From assembly GCF_016097555.1 (NCBI RefSeq), contig NC_054704.1, positions 98,127,851 to 98,191,850 on the forward strand: a stretch of DNA of 64,000 nt, read 5' to 3'. The notes under the pieces are model-generated. The model saw nothing but the letters and a program-made list of their open reading frames with translations. It was not told where the DNA came from and ran no database searches. This stretch comes from Gigantopelta aegis. Taxonomy: Eukaryota; Mollusca; Gastropoda; Neomphalida; Peltospiridae. This document shows positions 19,976-31,375 of the stretch, in pieces. Made by a program: the position numbers and the translations under genes. Position 1 is the stretch's first letter; each line of letters opens with the position of its first letter.

Positions 19976-20458
19976 ACGTCCTTATAAACAAAATCGGCGG
20001 TATATACTCAATCGGTAGAACCCTTGCGTGTACTGTAACCTCAGCGTGGTGCAGGGGTGAAACATTCCTCTTAAAAATGGCTAATTAAGTGCAACTCTTT
20101 TAGGGCACCTTGTTTGCCGTGAGATGTAACCCGTGAAGATTGATGATGGGATTCTGGTGGTTGACTTGGGACATGCATGCGAGTATGACTTCTGACAATA
20201 CAGTATCACAATTTGTTGTTAAATACATTTTCTCTTAGGCTTTCGATGATTACACTCCACCAAAATGCGGCGCACACTGGCAGAGTTCACACCGACGAGG
20301 AGTGTCCCACCTTAAAATAAATGAATACTAGTATATGAAATATGTATGGCCTATGCAAACACGACATAAGACCACTTCACGTCCATTCTCCACTAAATCA
20401 GCCATTACTGAGTTTTAGTGTCGAAGGCATGCTATGATGAAGAAATGTACACGAAAAG
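19976..20458 (-). repeat. Decayed LINE 3' region
   Basis: CACTCCACCAAAATGCGGCG at about 20251 and ATGTATGGCCTATGCAAACA near 20342 match, with many changes, the minus-strand LINE terminus at 20900-20965 and the region at 53905. No intact frame remains. Confidence 0.5.
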
Positions 20459-21166
20459 TTAAAGGGACATTCCTGAGTTTGCTGTAATTTTTAAGATGTT
20501 ATCGACTAACGGAGACTTTTTAACAATTGTAAAATAAAATATTAGTGGCTGTATATTAAACGTGTTTCTGATCGTTCTAATATTTGTACTAGGTTATATT
20601 TCATTTTATTTCCTAAAAATATTTTTTGGGAATGAATGAATGAATGAATGTTTAACGACACCCCAGCACAAAAACACACATCGGTCATTAGGCGTCACAA
20701 ACGGTAAGTATATGAAATTATTATTTATATATATCCATGTAAAACCACAGCGCAAGGTGCTGTGGGGAAAAGTATAATACAATATATAAAATCGAGGCAA
20801 GTAAACCTTAAAACTTTGTATAGAAGTCAAAATATTTAAAAAACTTTACAGTTAATTCTGGATGGAATTTAAAAGATTCCAAAACATTTCTGTTGCCAAA
20901 TATATCATTTCTCGTCAGCTTGAGATGATCACACTCCACCAAAATGTGGCGCACAGTCAGTGTACACTGACAATGTTTAAAATAAGTGAATGCGTCAAAT
21001 ATGTATTGGAATTCTTATAAATATTCAGATGACCAGAAACACATTGAATATACAGACACTGATATTGTAAACAAGAAAATGCATTTAATATGTAAGTTTA
21101 ATCGTAGAAATATTTTATTAGTCGGAAACATCTTACAATGCAGTACATTAAGGAATGTCCCTTTAA
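20459..21166. mobile_element. Family-A MITE interrupted by a LINE 3' fragment
   Basis: The MITE left end TTAAAGGGACATTCCTGAG is at 20459 and the right end AGGAATGTCCCTTTAA at 21166. At about 20631-21000 the MITE is broken by a minus-strand LINE 3' fragment. That fragment has the GAATGAATG tail, the AAAATGTGGCGCACAGTCAG block (end of the coding region) and the CAGTGTACACTGACAATG block. The order shows that the LINE inserted after the MITE. Confidence 0.85.
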
Positions 21167-21570
21167 TTTTATATGTACAACATATTTACAAACACCAAAG
21201 GTGCGTGAACATTCTCACTTCGGTGCTGTTATTTTAATTTTGTCTGTTACAAATTCTGAATATATTTCTATCAAAATGTCATTTTCATCTGTCGGAAGTG
21301 GACCCCCTCAATAGAAAATGTGTGACAATAATTAAGGACGCAATCTGTAGCGATGAAATTGCAAACTTACACCTAACTTAGTCGTGGATATTAAAATGAA
21401 TATTATTGGCTTATCTGGAACAGACCTTTTAAGTAAGACCACACTTTTCACCGGTCTGCAACATCTTTATTGGATATAGTCAACAAAGTTAGTATTTAAT
21501 TATACTGTTTAAGACCTTTTTGTCTACAGATACTAGTACTATGAGAAATAAACCAAGCCAATAAAAATAA
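21167..21570. other. AT-rich intergenic sequence
   Basis: No gene or recognisable repeat was seen. Confidence 0.5.
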
Positions 21571-21732
21571 AATGAAATTTAACCTAATACAAATATTAGA
21601 ACGATCAGAAACACGTTTAATATACAGCCACTAATATTTTATGCAGAAAAAATATGTAATTACAATAGTTAAAAAGTCTCTGTTAGTCGATAACATCTTA
21701 AAAATTGTAGCAAACTCAAGAATGTCCCTTTA
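21571..21732. repeat. Right half of a family-A MITE
   Basis: It starts at AAATGAAATTTAACCTAATA and ends ACTCAAGAATGTCCCTTTAA. The left half is absent. Confidence 0.85.
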
Positions 21733-22471
21733 ACTGTAGTCCTAAATTCCAATAAGACTGCATGTCAATAATAAAATACAGTTACAGTTTTGACATAGTG
21801 TGATGAAGTTAGCAAACAAAGTGGTTCGTATGGCACATTTTTGTCCAAGACATTTGGATGACAAAAGGCATTTCTAAAAAGCTTTGAGCGAAGTTTCCGG
21901 ATCGGTAAGTATTACTATATTCATATTAATGTATACCATTATTGAATGTTGTAGTGCTACTAAAATGTTAAATTATTTGTTGATTAAAGAAATATTGGAA
22001 TAAAACTGTTTAATGCCTCACAAACATAGTTTTGTAATGGTCACGTATCTGTTTATACTGGTAACATATCTGTTACGTTTACCATACTATTTAAAACTAG
22101 TAAAAGTGGGGTTTTTTTCTTTAATTAATATGTGAAAATATGACTAGGCCGTTGTGGCGAATATTAATTGTTTATTTAAGTACATTAATTTAGCATTCAC
22201 TTGCAACAATAGCTAAGCTGCTTACCTTGGAAGTATTGGTCACGAATCTGTTGATATTGGTAACGCATCCGTTATGATTCCCAGGATTTTCAAAACTGCT
22301 AAAACTGGTAGTTTACTTTGCATTTATGTTTGAAAATATAACACAACCATCTGAGCGAACAATGATTGTTCATTTCAATAAATGCAAATTTATCATTAAC
22401 TTTAAACATTAACGCTAAACAAATTGATAACGTATATGTTGCATTTTTCTTACTGTTACCTTTATTTACAG

Positions 22472-22663
22472 ATCATTGGTAAAACTCGAGCTGAAATTCA
22501 GAGGGTATACCGGGAAAGGAAGAAACTGAATGACAGTCAATACTTGGAAAAAGAGCAACTCGGTGTTGTATCAAAGTTTCCGCAGAACAGCTTTCAAAAT
22601 CAGTTATTAAAACGCAGAATGACCAATATAATTTACTGCCAAAGTATTACCCGACACTGCTAG
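22472..22663 (+). pseudogene. Exon-like fragment of a transposon-associated basic protein
   Basis: TTTATTTACAG precedes a frame encoding IIGKTRAEIQRVYRERKK then LNDSQYLEKEQLG. The AEIQRxYRERKK...YLEKE pattern is one I recall from small basic proteins repeatedly predicted from molluscan and cnidarian transposons. After about 22590 the sequence is no longer typical. No flanking exons were found and there is no start codon. Confidence 0.4.
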
Positions 22664-23472
22664 TTATATTTATCATAAGTTAAAAAGGAATATCAGTTAT
22701 AAAATGTTTATTTCCGGTTTGCCTATTAGTGATATGCAATATCCTGACAGTGTTTGTTGCTTCATAGTACTACAACACGAGACTTACTATTTTTTCTATA
22801 ACGGATACGGTACCATGTGTTCTTTTTCGTATCACCAACAGTTATGAACATGTTTTAAAGTATGATACTTTCACTAACATATGTTATACGTCTGATTGAA
22901 GTTCATTTCTGTTTCTTTTTGTTATTAAACGTTATTTGTTCATTTTATTTTGTTTTTCAATACGTAAATTAGTCGAGAGATACCTTACCCGTATGTACAT
23001 TTTCAACACTGACTTTGTAATTTGCTAAATATAACTTCACATTTCAATTTTAGTTTCAGTTACTTTCTCAAGAATAATATGAAATACAAACGAGGCGTAT
23101 TTTGAGGCTTATCAATTTATTAAGCATTATAATATTCAATAGATTATGAAAATAATGCACTTCAGGAAACAATATTTTCACAAATGTTGATATAGGTAAA
23201 TTAAAAAGTACATTTACCTTTCTCTGCTTAAGTGTCATATTTTATAAAGCACACATAACAAAGGGAAGCCATTTCAGTTTCATATTCTTTAAAATATGGG
23301 TAACTGAATTACATCACCAAATAACCTCGATCTAAAATTACTAATTTTAATAATTCTCTAATCAGGGTGGCTACATTCAGTGGATAATGACCGTTCATCT
23401 TTCCTGCACCGCCAGTATGCAGACTGGCTTGATAGAATGAACAGTTTTCGCCTTTTCGGGTGGTCACGTTGC
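22664..23472. other. AT-rich intergenic sequence
   Basis: No gene or clear repeat was seen. Confidence 0.5.
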
Positions 23473-23863
23473 TTAAAGGGACATTCCTGAGTTTGCTCCA
23501 TTGTAAGATGTTTCCGACTAATAAAATATTTCTACGATTAAACTCACATATTAAATATATTTTCTTGTTTAAAATATCAATGTCTGTATATTCAATGTGT
23601 TTCTGATCGTTTTAATATATGTAAGAAGCCCAAACTGGATTTCGTCTTCAAATAATTTTGTACGTACGAAAAAACAGTATTTTAGGAAATACGATGAAAT
23701 TTAACCTAATACAAATATTAGAACGATCAGAAACACGTTTAATATACAGCCACTAATATTTTATGCAGAAATATATATTTGATATGTAATTACAATCGTT
23801 AAACCGTCTCTGTTAGTCGATAACATCTTAAAACTTGCAGCAAACTCGGGAATGTCCCTTTAA
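23473..23863. mobile_element. TTAA-bounded foldback MITE, family A
   Basis: Full-length 391-bp copy with both TTAAAGGGACATTCCTGAG-type ends and a central CGTACGTACG (about 23670). Confidence 0.95.
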
Positions 23864-24128
23864 AGCTGATATACTTGGGGCAAAAGTAGTTTATATAGAC
23901 ATTGAAAAGTCACTCTGATACCCAGTTGAAAAGGTGATTGCAATGCAGAGTATTATTACCTGTTCGCAGGAACAAAACAAATCTTGTGGAATGGTGAGTG
24001 TTATACTTTGTACATGGTTAGAAGTCCAATACAGGCCTGTATGAACAATATTTGCAGGGAGTAACAATCTCTAGTGAGAGTGGGCACAAGCCAGATTTTT
24101 ATCTTGTGATATATATAAAATAGTGTAT

Positions 24129-24159
<31 letters not shown>

Positions 24160-24229
24160 GGGCGTACCGTTTCGTTATTCGCGGTCTCTGAGATTTTTGA
24201 ATAAATAGATAGGATTTTAGATATATCGA

Positions 24230-25260
24230 GGAGAAACATTGGAAGTATCCAGGGGAAACGGACGTCGTCCACTGAACGATCTATATAAGTTCAGTCCGGA
24301 CGTGGTAAATATATTTTTCTGCTCTGTTGTATAACCTTGATGTGACTTTAAATATTTTAATACTGTATTATACCAATATTATTTAGACAGTGTTTCCGGT
24401 CATCTGACGAAGTAAATTGTAGGCTTCACTGTCTAATATTTTATACGAGTATTTGGTAACATAAAGCTTAGCCGGTGATCCTAGAGGACCTAGGCAAACT
24501 GTAGGTTATTGTCTTTATTGTGATAAGGACCGGCCTCGGTGGCGTCGTGGCAGGTCATCGGTCTACAGGCTGGTAGGTACTGGGTTCGGATCCCAGTCGA
24601 GGCATGGGATTTTTAATCCAGATACCGACTCCAAACCCTGAATGAGTGCTCCGCAAGGCTCAATGGGTAGGTGTAAACCACTTGCACCGACCAGTTATCC
24701 ATAACTGGTTCAACAAAGGCCATGGTTTGTGCTATCCTGCCTGTGGGGAGCGCAAATAAAAGATCCCTTGCTGCCAATCGGAAGAGTAGCCCATGTAATG
24801 GCGACAGCGGGTTTCCTCTCAAAATCTGTGTGGTCCTTAACCATATGTCTGACGCCATATAACCGTAAATAAAATGTGTTGAGTGCGTCGTTAAATAAAA
24901 CACTTCTTTCTTTATTGTGTTAGGTACCAGTATTAATTCTGTATTACAAGGTTACTGAATGAGTAGTTAAAGGTTAATTAAAAACTAACCAGTTAGGAAT
25001 AGAGTTGTAATTCCTTATTAATTAAGTTCCCCTGGGAGCGTTTCTCAATTATCACACGTGTGTGTGTTGTATCACGGTGAAGTGATTAGAATATTGTGTA
25101 AACTAGACACCTAGTGATTAACTAATTAAGTGATTAGTTCTGGGTTGTTATATTTGTTGTTGTTAATTAACTACTGCGGCAAGTACATTTGTCAGCGTAG
25201 TGGTAATACAGATTCCAAAGTGTATTGTGTTTTGTTGTGTTTTCTAGTGAACTAAACGTG

Positions 25261-25313
<53 letters not shown>

Positions 25314-25460
25314 AGATCTTATCTCTGATTATACCTAGAGACGAGCCATTTGGGTTTTAAACTGCCCGATACAGGGAGATCTAATAGATATACAGTTAGG
25401 TGAGATATTTGGATAATCGTGTTTTATTCAGTCACGGGTATTATAGGATCCCCGTGACAG
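24230..25460 (+). repeat. Possible solo LTR interrupted by a SINE (tentative)
   Basis: The unique-looking sequence on both sides of the SINE at 24523-24908 has repeated TAATTAA/GTGATTA words and ends in GGATCCCCGTGACAG, which resembles a primer-binding-site neighbourhood after an LTR. No second LTR, coding region or target duplication was found. It also contains a (TA)n tract at 25262-25308. Confidence 0.25.
24523..24908 (+). mobile_element. tRNA-derived SINE, variant head, with target duplication
   Basis: The head CGGCCTCGGTGGCGTCGTGG with the B-box-like GGTTCGGATCCC differs from the 12987 SINE. The body from ACTGGTTCAACAAAGGCCAT to GTCGTTAAATAAAACA is the same family. TCTTTATTGTG at 24512-24522 and 24909-24919 is the target duplication. 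Open frames within it are not genes. Confidence 0.9.
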
Positions 25461-25750
25461 TGCCCTTTGCGAAAATTGGGATATCGTCGAGTGCATGGTA
25501 TGGGGACAGAACAACATTTCTCTCATCCTCAGGTAACAGAGCTATCCCATGAAAGAAAGCCATGTAATAAATTTCTTTATCATATCAATACTAAGGAATA
25601 GCATTGGGCATGCCCATTACATAAATCACACATTTTGAGACATAACTATGCAAATATTTAGAACATAAGTATGCAAATTACATTATTATGCAAATTATAT
25701 ACTGAAAACGTAGAACTATTTACACCTGTCAAAATTGTTGACAAAGAAAC

Positions 25751-26240
25751 ATGGCGTCTTTTGAAGTCGGAGATAGCGTTACTATCGATAAAAAAGGAAG
25801 TGCTACAATCGAAGCAACTCTACCTTCCGGTAATTATATAGTTATGATTGACGGGTCCAGTTATCAAGCTGAATTGTCACCAGAACGTTTACATTTAGTG
25901 CAAACAGGGCATAGGGTAGATCCACGGACATCGAAGCAGACGCCACAATCCGGCAGGCCCAAAAACAAAACTCGTAGATTTGTAGAAGTAGATGATACGA
26001 TGATTGGTAATGTAATTACAGAAAATTAAACTAAGAATACTGCCAAAAAAACTCTATTCAACTCTATCTACAATCAATCAATGAGTCCAGACCAATACAT
26101 GCAATGCCCCCCAAAGAACTCGATGTAATTCTGTGCAAGTTTTACATCAGTGTACGAAAAGAAACCGGGGGACATTACGAACCGAACAGTCTTACCTCTT
26201 TCCAAAGCAACATCGTAATAAATGTGGCTCAGCCTAAAAG
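25751..26240 (+). pseudogene. Crypton-like (DUF3504) recombinase fragment with an SH3-like N-terminal region
   Basis: The first 92 codons (ATG 25751 to TAA 26027-26029) encode MASFEVGDSVTIDKKG ... SGNYIVMIDGSSYQAELS, a compact beta-rich pattern (GDxVxI...G...YxV). Past the stop and one frameshift, the sequence ESRPIHAMPPKELDVIL then CKFYISVRKETGGHYEP and SLTSFQSNI resembles the start of the DUF3504 domain of Crypton-derived tyrosine recombinases. The catalytic part is missing. The two pieces lie in continuing order, so they may come from one gene, but that join is an inference. A diverged relative of the N-terminal part is at about 31745-31860. Confidence 0.5.
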
Positions 26241-26681
26241 TCCTGTTGTCCCCCTAAAACGATGAAGAATCATTTTCGACAGTGATTCACTCAGACTGAA
26301 CTTGATGAAGCCCTTTAATAGGTCAGTGACGTAGATAGGCCTATGTCTGACAATGACGTAGTACTCAGCAAAATGCCGCGAAAAGTTATTTTGAAAAAGT
26401 TGGCTATTGTCAATTATTTTATTATAATTTCATTGTTTATATATAAAACTGTTAAATTAGTATTAAATTGTTTAAATAGCTACAATCTTTGTTTCCGCTT
26501 TAAACCTAGTTTCAACTGATTATCAGCTGAGTGATTGACATGTACATGTATTCATACGTCATAACAGATTGTTACGTCCGAGCGTTGGGGTTTTGTTTAT
26601 TAATCATTTAAGCGGCATTTTTTCTAATTCCAATCTTGGGAAGTCTATATTAAACCAGAAACATATTCCATTTTCCTGCAG

Positions 26682-26823
26682 ATGCACCATTACCTGGGGC
26701 AGAATATTTAGGACCTATGCCTTATGTTGTGATTGGTGACGAAGCCTTCCCCTTGAAGAAACATTTGATGAGACCTTTTCCAGGTAGAGGATGTCCACAG
26801 GAACAGCAGGTGTACAACTACAG
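26682..26823 (+). pseudogene. Exon fragment of a Harbinger-like DDE_4 nuclease
   Basis: After TTTTCCTGCAG the frame reads PYVVIGDEAFPLKKHLMRPF then CPQEQQVYNYS. GDEAFPL...(M)RP(F/Y)P...NY is the second-Asp region of HARBI1/PIF-type DDE_4 transposases. Only this 47-residue piece is present. It is cut off at 26824-26827 by a terminal fragment of the 34828-type element. Confidence 0.65.
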
Positions 26824-26826
26824 TGG

Positions 26827-26929
26827 GGGGTTTTGCGATTTGTGTCTGGACAAACTTTGGAGGAAATCTAACGGCAATTAAAGGTAGGAGAGTAATTTTT
26901 TGTAGTTGTTAACAATTTGGTTCGGACAA
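26827..26929. repeat. Terminal fragment of the 34828-type transposon
   Basis: GTTTTGCGATTTGTGTCTGG through TAACAATTTGGTTCGGACAA matches the last ~103 bp of the right inverted repeat at 41795. It is followed by TA. No partner end was found to the left. Confidence 0.85.
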
Positions 26930-26930
26930 T

Positions 26931-28111
26931 AAGTGTTACATCTCTCACAGCAGTGGTGCTCGTTCACCATGCTAAGTGTTACATCTCTCACAGCAGTGGT
27001 GCTCGTTCACCATGCTAAGTGTTACATCTCTCACAGCAGTGGTGCTCGTTCACCATGCTAAGTGTTACATCTCTCACAGCAGTGGTGCTCGTTCACCATG
27101 CTAAGTGTTACATCTCTCACAGCAGTGGTGCTCGTTCACCATGCTAAGTGTTACATCTCTCACAGCAGTGGTGCTCGTTCACCATGCTAAGTGTTAATCT
27201 CTCACAGCAGTGGTGCTCGTTCACCATGCTAAGTGTTACATCTCTCACAGCAGTGGTGCTCGTTCACCATGCTAAGTGTTACATCTCTCACAGCAGTGGT
27301 GCTCGTTCACCATGCTAAGTGTTACATCTCTCACAGCAGTGGTGCTCGTTCACCATGCTAAGTGTTACATCTCTCACAGCAGTGGTGCTCGTTCACCATG
27401 CTAAGTGTTACATCTCTCACAGCAGTGGTGCTCGTTCACCAAGCTAAGTGTTACATCTCTCACAGCAGTGGTGCTCGTTCACCATGCTAAGTGTTACATC
27501 TCTCACAGCAGTGGTGCTCGTTCACCATGCTAAGTGTTAATCTCTCACAGCAGTGGTGCTCGTTCACCATGCTAAGTGTTACATCTCTCACAGCAGTGGT
27601 GCTCGTTCACCAAGCTAAGTGTTACATCTCTCACAGCAGTGGTGCTCGTTCACCATACTAAGTGTTACATCTCTCACAGCAGTGGTGCTCGTTCACCAAG
27701 CTAAGTGTTACATCTCTCACAGCAGTGGTGCTCGTTCACCATGCTAAGTGTTACATCTCTCACAGCAGTGGTGCTCGTTCACCAAGCTAAGTGTTACATC
27801 TCTCACAGCAGTGGTGCTCGTTCACCATGCTAAGTGTTACATCTCTCACAGCAGTGGTGCTCGTTCACCATGCTAAGTGTTAATCTCTCACAGCAGTGGT
27901 GCTCGTTCACCATGCTAAGTGTTACATCTCTCACAGCAGTGGTGCTCGTTCACCAAGCTAAGTGTTACATCTCTCACAGCAGTGGTGCTCGTTCACCATA
28001 CTAAGTGTTACATCTCTCACAGCAGTGGTGCTCGTTCACCAAGCTAAGTGTTACATCTCTCACAGCAGTGGTGCTCGTTCACCAAGCTAAGTGTTACATC
28101 TCTCACAGCAG
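26931..28111. repeat. 43-bp minisatellite with 343-bp higher-order repeat
   Basis: About 27 units of AAGTGTTACATCTCTCACAG followed by CAGTGGTGCTCGTTCACCATGCT. Variants end ATGCT, AAGCT or ATACT. Three units lack one C (GTTAATCTC at 27195, 27538 and 27881). Those short units are spaced exactly 343 bp apart (7 x 43 + 42), showing an eight-unit higher-order period. 43 is not a multiple of three and no coding role is evident. Confidence 0.97.
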
Positions 28112-28269
28112 CACTGGCTTCCGTTCAAGGGAGGTTACCACGATATCGCGGTAAATAGCAAACGTTACAATACGGTGGACCGCACGGGTCAAAAATGGCT
28201 CTTATTGTACACACATTTGTTGTAATGTCTAGTAAACAAACGTGAACACAAGAACGTAGAAAAGTCAAC

Positions 28270-28517
28270 TTAAAGGGACACTGCTAAATTTCATTTTATT
28301 TCCTAAAATATAATTTAGCAGTGTCCGTACGAAATTATTTGAAGATAAAATCCAGTTTGGGCTTCTTATAAATATTAAGACGACCAGAAACACGTTGAAT
28401 ATACAGACACTGATATTCTAAACAAGAAAATATATTTAATATGTAAGTTTAATCGTAGAAATATTTTATTAGTCGGAAACATCTTACAATGCAGCAAACT
28501 CGGGAATGTCACTTTAA
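28270..28517. mobile_element. Family-A MITE, internally deleted
   Basis: The ends TTAAAGGGACA and TGTCACTTTAA flank a right-type half and a truncated left half (248 bp). Confidence 0.85.
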
Positions 28518-28746
28518 AACGTTTCGTTTTTCAATTGTAGTAATATATTAACATTTTCCAATGGAAAAGTCGGTAATAATAATTCTATTATTCTTCTGCA
28601 AGACAGTGTGGGCATTTTTTTAATTGTTCCTCATATTAGTAAGATTCAACAGTTATATAATCAATATTTATCGAGTGAAACAAAGAATAGAACATATTAA
28701 AAGTTATGTGCTTTGTTTAAATTGCCAATAAATATAGGCATTATTC
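28518..28746. other. AT-rich spacer
   Basis: No gene or repeat was recognised between two MITEs. Confidence 0.5.
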
Positions 28747-29137
28747 TTAAAGGGACATTCCTGAGTTTGCTGTACTTTTTAAGATGCTATCTACTAACAG
28801 AGACATTTTAACGACTGTAATTACATATCAAATGTATTTTTCTGCATAAAATATTAGTGGCTGTATATTAAACATGTTTCTGATCGTTCTAATATTTGTA
28901 CTAGGTTAAAGTTCATCGTATTTCCCCTAATATTGTTTTTTCGTACGTACGAAATTATTTGAAAACAAAATCCAGTTTGGGCTTCTTACAAATATTGAGA
29001 CGACCAGAAACACATTGAATATACAGACACCGATATTCTAAACAAGAAAATATATTTAATATGCAAGTTTAATCGTAGAAATATTTTATTACTAGGAAAC
29101 ATCTTACAATGCAGCAAACTCAGGAATGTCCCTTTAA
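28747..29137. mobile_element. TTAA-bounded foldback MITE, family A
   Basis: Full-length 391-bp copy with both ends intact and a CGTACGTACG centre (about 28940). Confidence 0.95.
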
Positions 29138-29290
29138 CAATGCCAGAAGTAACTACTGAACACTCCTCGAAGTGGAGAGACTAAGCACACAGCTAAAAGC
29201 CACAAGAGACGAGACGATAGCCATAAGAGACGAGCACCTGTCGCGGTTGGAGAGAGAAGGGCTGGTTTGTGGAGGTGGACAGCGAAAGAA

Positions 29291-29578
29291 TGAATGAATG
29301 AATGAATGAATGAATGTTTAACGACACCCCAGCACGAAAAATACATCGGCTATTGGGTGTCAAACTATGGTAATGCAAATAAATAAAGTGATGATCAACA
29401 TCAATATAAAAATTCAAGGTTTAAACAAAAACAGTGTAAAGAACTGTGCCAAAAATACAAATATCACCGAATTTTACGGACACCGAATTTTACTCTAAAC
29501 TTCAATTTGTGCTGTATTGGCCATTCTCAAAGAGAATGTTACACCCCTGCACCACGGTGAGGTTACAGCACGCGCAGG
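29291..29578 (-). mobile_element. Short non-autonomous retroposon built from LINE 5' and 3' ends, with 14-bp target duplication
   Basis: On the minus strand the element begins CCCCTGCGCGTGCTGTAACC, close to the 5' end of the LINE at 59095 (CCCCTGCTTGTGCATTAACC). It ends with the same 3' terminus (GGGTGTCGTTAAACATTCAT). GGACAGCGAAAGAA occurs at 29277-29290 and 29579-29592. The interior is about 200 bp and non-coding. It looks like a SINE that parasitises the LINE machinery. Confidence 0.85.
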
Positions 29579-29592
29579 GGACAGCGAAAGAA

Positions 29593-30100
29593 GTTGAAAG
29601 GTAGGAGTTGCCAGATCAGGAAGGAATGAGATGGAATATCAAAGGAGAGAAAGGAAAGGAGGCAGTGGGATAAAAAAAAATATATATATAGGCAATGGCC
29701 TTAAATGTTTCCATACTTTTCTAGAGGTCGCGCGTTGTAAATATAGTAACATTGTGACCGTGTATAGTCTCGTTTTGATTGTCGGCAACCAGATTGTCTG
29801 ATAGCTGGCAGAGTAGAATTGTATGCATGTATGGTAAGTACTGTGACTATCTATAAGCATGGGAGTGTCAGTAAAATCACTCTGTTATTTTATGACCAAA
29901 CAGTAAAACTATGAATACTTACCAACATTTTTGACATTTCTTCAAATTTCTTAACGGGCAAAACAGTGTGTTGTCTGTCATCACACTTCTAATAATAAAC
30001 GTGCCACCAGGGGGCATTGCGCGTGCTAAACCGCAAAACTGTAAATGCCGCGACATCGTGAGCAAGGCGTATCATTATTAGTTATCCTTCCTAGGGAAAT
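29593..30100. other. Intergenic sequence
   Basis: No gene was recognised. A short A-rich/TATA stretch lies near 29671-29690. Confidence 0.45.
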
Positions 30101-30109
30101 TATGGAAAA

Positions 30110-30310
30110 CGATTATTGTGCCATTCGTAGATGCTATAATACAGCAGATACGACTGGGAGGTTTGCAAAGTTAGCAAAATTTACACCACCTCCCTAGAGC
30201 AGTTTGGTTGTCAGCAGAAAACATTTTAAAATGCACGCATGTATGTTCCAACCATTTTTCAAATGGGGATGGAAAAACGTCGATGTACAGAGTATCAACT
30301 TTGTTTGTTA
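30110..30310 (+). pseudogene. THAP-domain-like zinc-finger fragment
   Basis: ATG 30110 starts MENDYCAIRRCYN ... GRFAKLAKFTPPP, then a TAG. After a one-base shift it continues with CTHVCSNHFSNGDGKTS and STLFVKG. C-x4-C followed at the expected distance by C-x2-H (VCSNHF) and a GDGKT loop is the C2CH pattern of THAP DNA-binding domains. The frame is then cut by the MITE starting at 30308. Confidence 0.55.
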
Positions 30311-31094
30311 AAGGGACACACCCTAGTTACGTTTATTTGTTAACAATTACGGCGTTATTTTTCGCTATTAAACCCCATTTTTCACAAATAAAATTGCACT
30401 TTACTTACATTTTATTATTTAGAATACACATTTCCATTCACCTGAAGTGCTTTTTGGTAATCCTGATGTTTGTAAAACCACGAAATGCATTTTTTGCATT
30501 GTTTTCACAAAACGTGTTGTCGAGAAAAAACCGTTAAGCAAGCGAGGTCCAATCTATTTTTAATGTCACAGACGTTGGTATATCACGTGACCGTTATCAT
30601 TTTGGTTCGGTTTGTTTTCTTGTGCACGGTTCGCGCAATCAACATCCGATTTGTTGTTGTTCATTTGTGAGATTTTTCTTCACAGTTCGTGAACATTTTC
30701 AGTAACTAAAGTTCAGACAAGTAAGTGTCTCAATACAAAACGTTACAAACCCTTAAAACCAATAATTTTGCTAAGTCTTACGATATCTGGAGAGGGGATA
30801 CAACCAGGACAGAACAGTTGGAACATGTCCAGGAGAGGTGAAACGAACGCACCCCAAGTCTGTGAAATTTGTCGTGACGTAGGCATTGTTGTGCTTCTAC
30901 CGGTGACATCAGAATACTAACTTTCAAAATTATTTCAAGCAATTGGGACATGGGGATTCCCATGGTATTTATCGATATAAAACCTGCTTTTTCACTCCAT
31001 TTGATAAAAACGTGATCTGAGCGTGTTACAGGTTTGTAGATTAACCAAATTATAATTTATTTTCGCTGGATGGAACTAGGGTGTGCGGCTTTAA
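30308..31094. mobile_element. TTAA-bounded MITE, family B
   Basis: The ends TTAAAGGGACACACCCTAGT and AACTAGGGTGTGCGGCTTTAA are inverted, with TTAA at 30308-30311 and 31091-31094. The 787-bp interior has no transposase. It shares TTAAAGGGACA with family A but not the internal sequence. Confidence 0.85.
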
Positions 31095-31095
31095 T

Positions 31096-31375
31096 GAAAT
31101 GAATGAATGAATGTTTGTTTAACGACACCCCAGCACAAAAATACATATCGGCTATTGGGTGTCACAAATGGTAAGTATATGGAAATATTATTTGTGAATA
31201 AATGCATGTCACAAATGAAAATATATTAATGAAAGGGACACAACAGTAACGATACACAAAACGGCAAGAGTCGTCAGTTGAACGAGTAAGGCGAAACTGT
31301 AGACTCCAACCGTACATCACAGTCCTGTACGTGTTGTGATGGGGTGTCGTTAAATATCCACTCATTTCAATTATT
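31096..31375. repeat. LINE 3' tail fragments in both orientations
   Basis: GAATGAATGAATG, GTTTAACGACACCCCAGCAC and GGCTATTGGGTGTCACAAAT begin the segment. It ends with GGGGTGTCGTTAAATATCCA in the opposite sense. The sequence in between is not recognised. Confidence 0.6.

Noticed and set aside
24613..24903. 96-codon minus-strand frame, repeated at 52255-52485
   Set aside because: Both copies lie entirely within SINEs of the same family, so they are non-coding retroposon sequence.
26931..28111. Resemblance of the 43-bp direct repeat array to a CRISPR array
   Set aside because: Units are head-to-tail without unique spacers, and the setting is a eukaryotic genome. It is a minisatellite.
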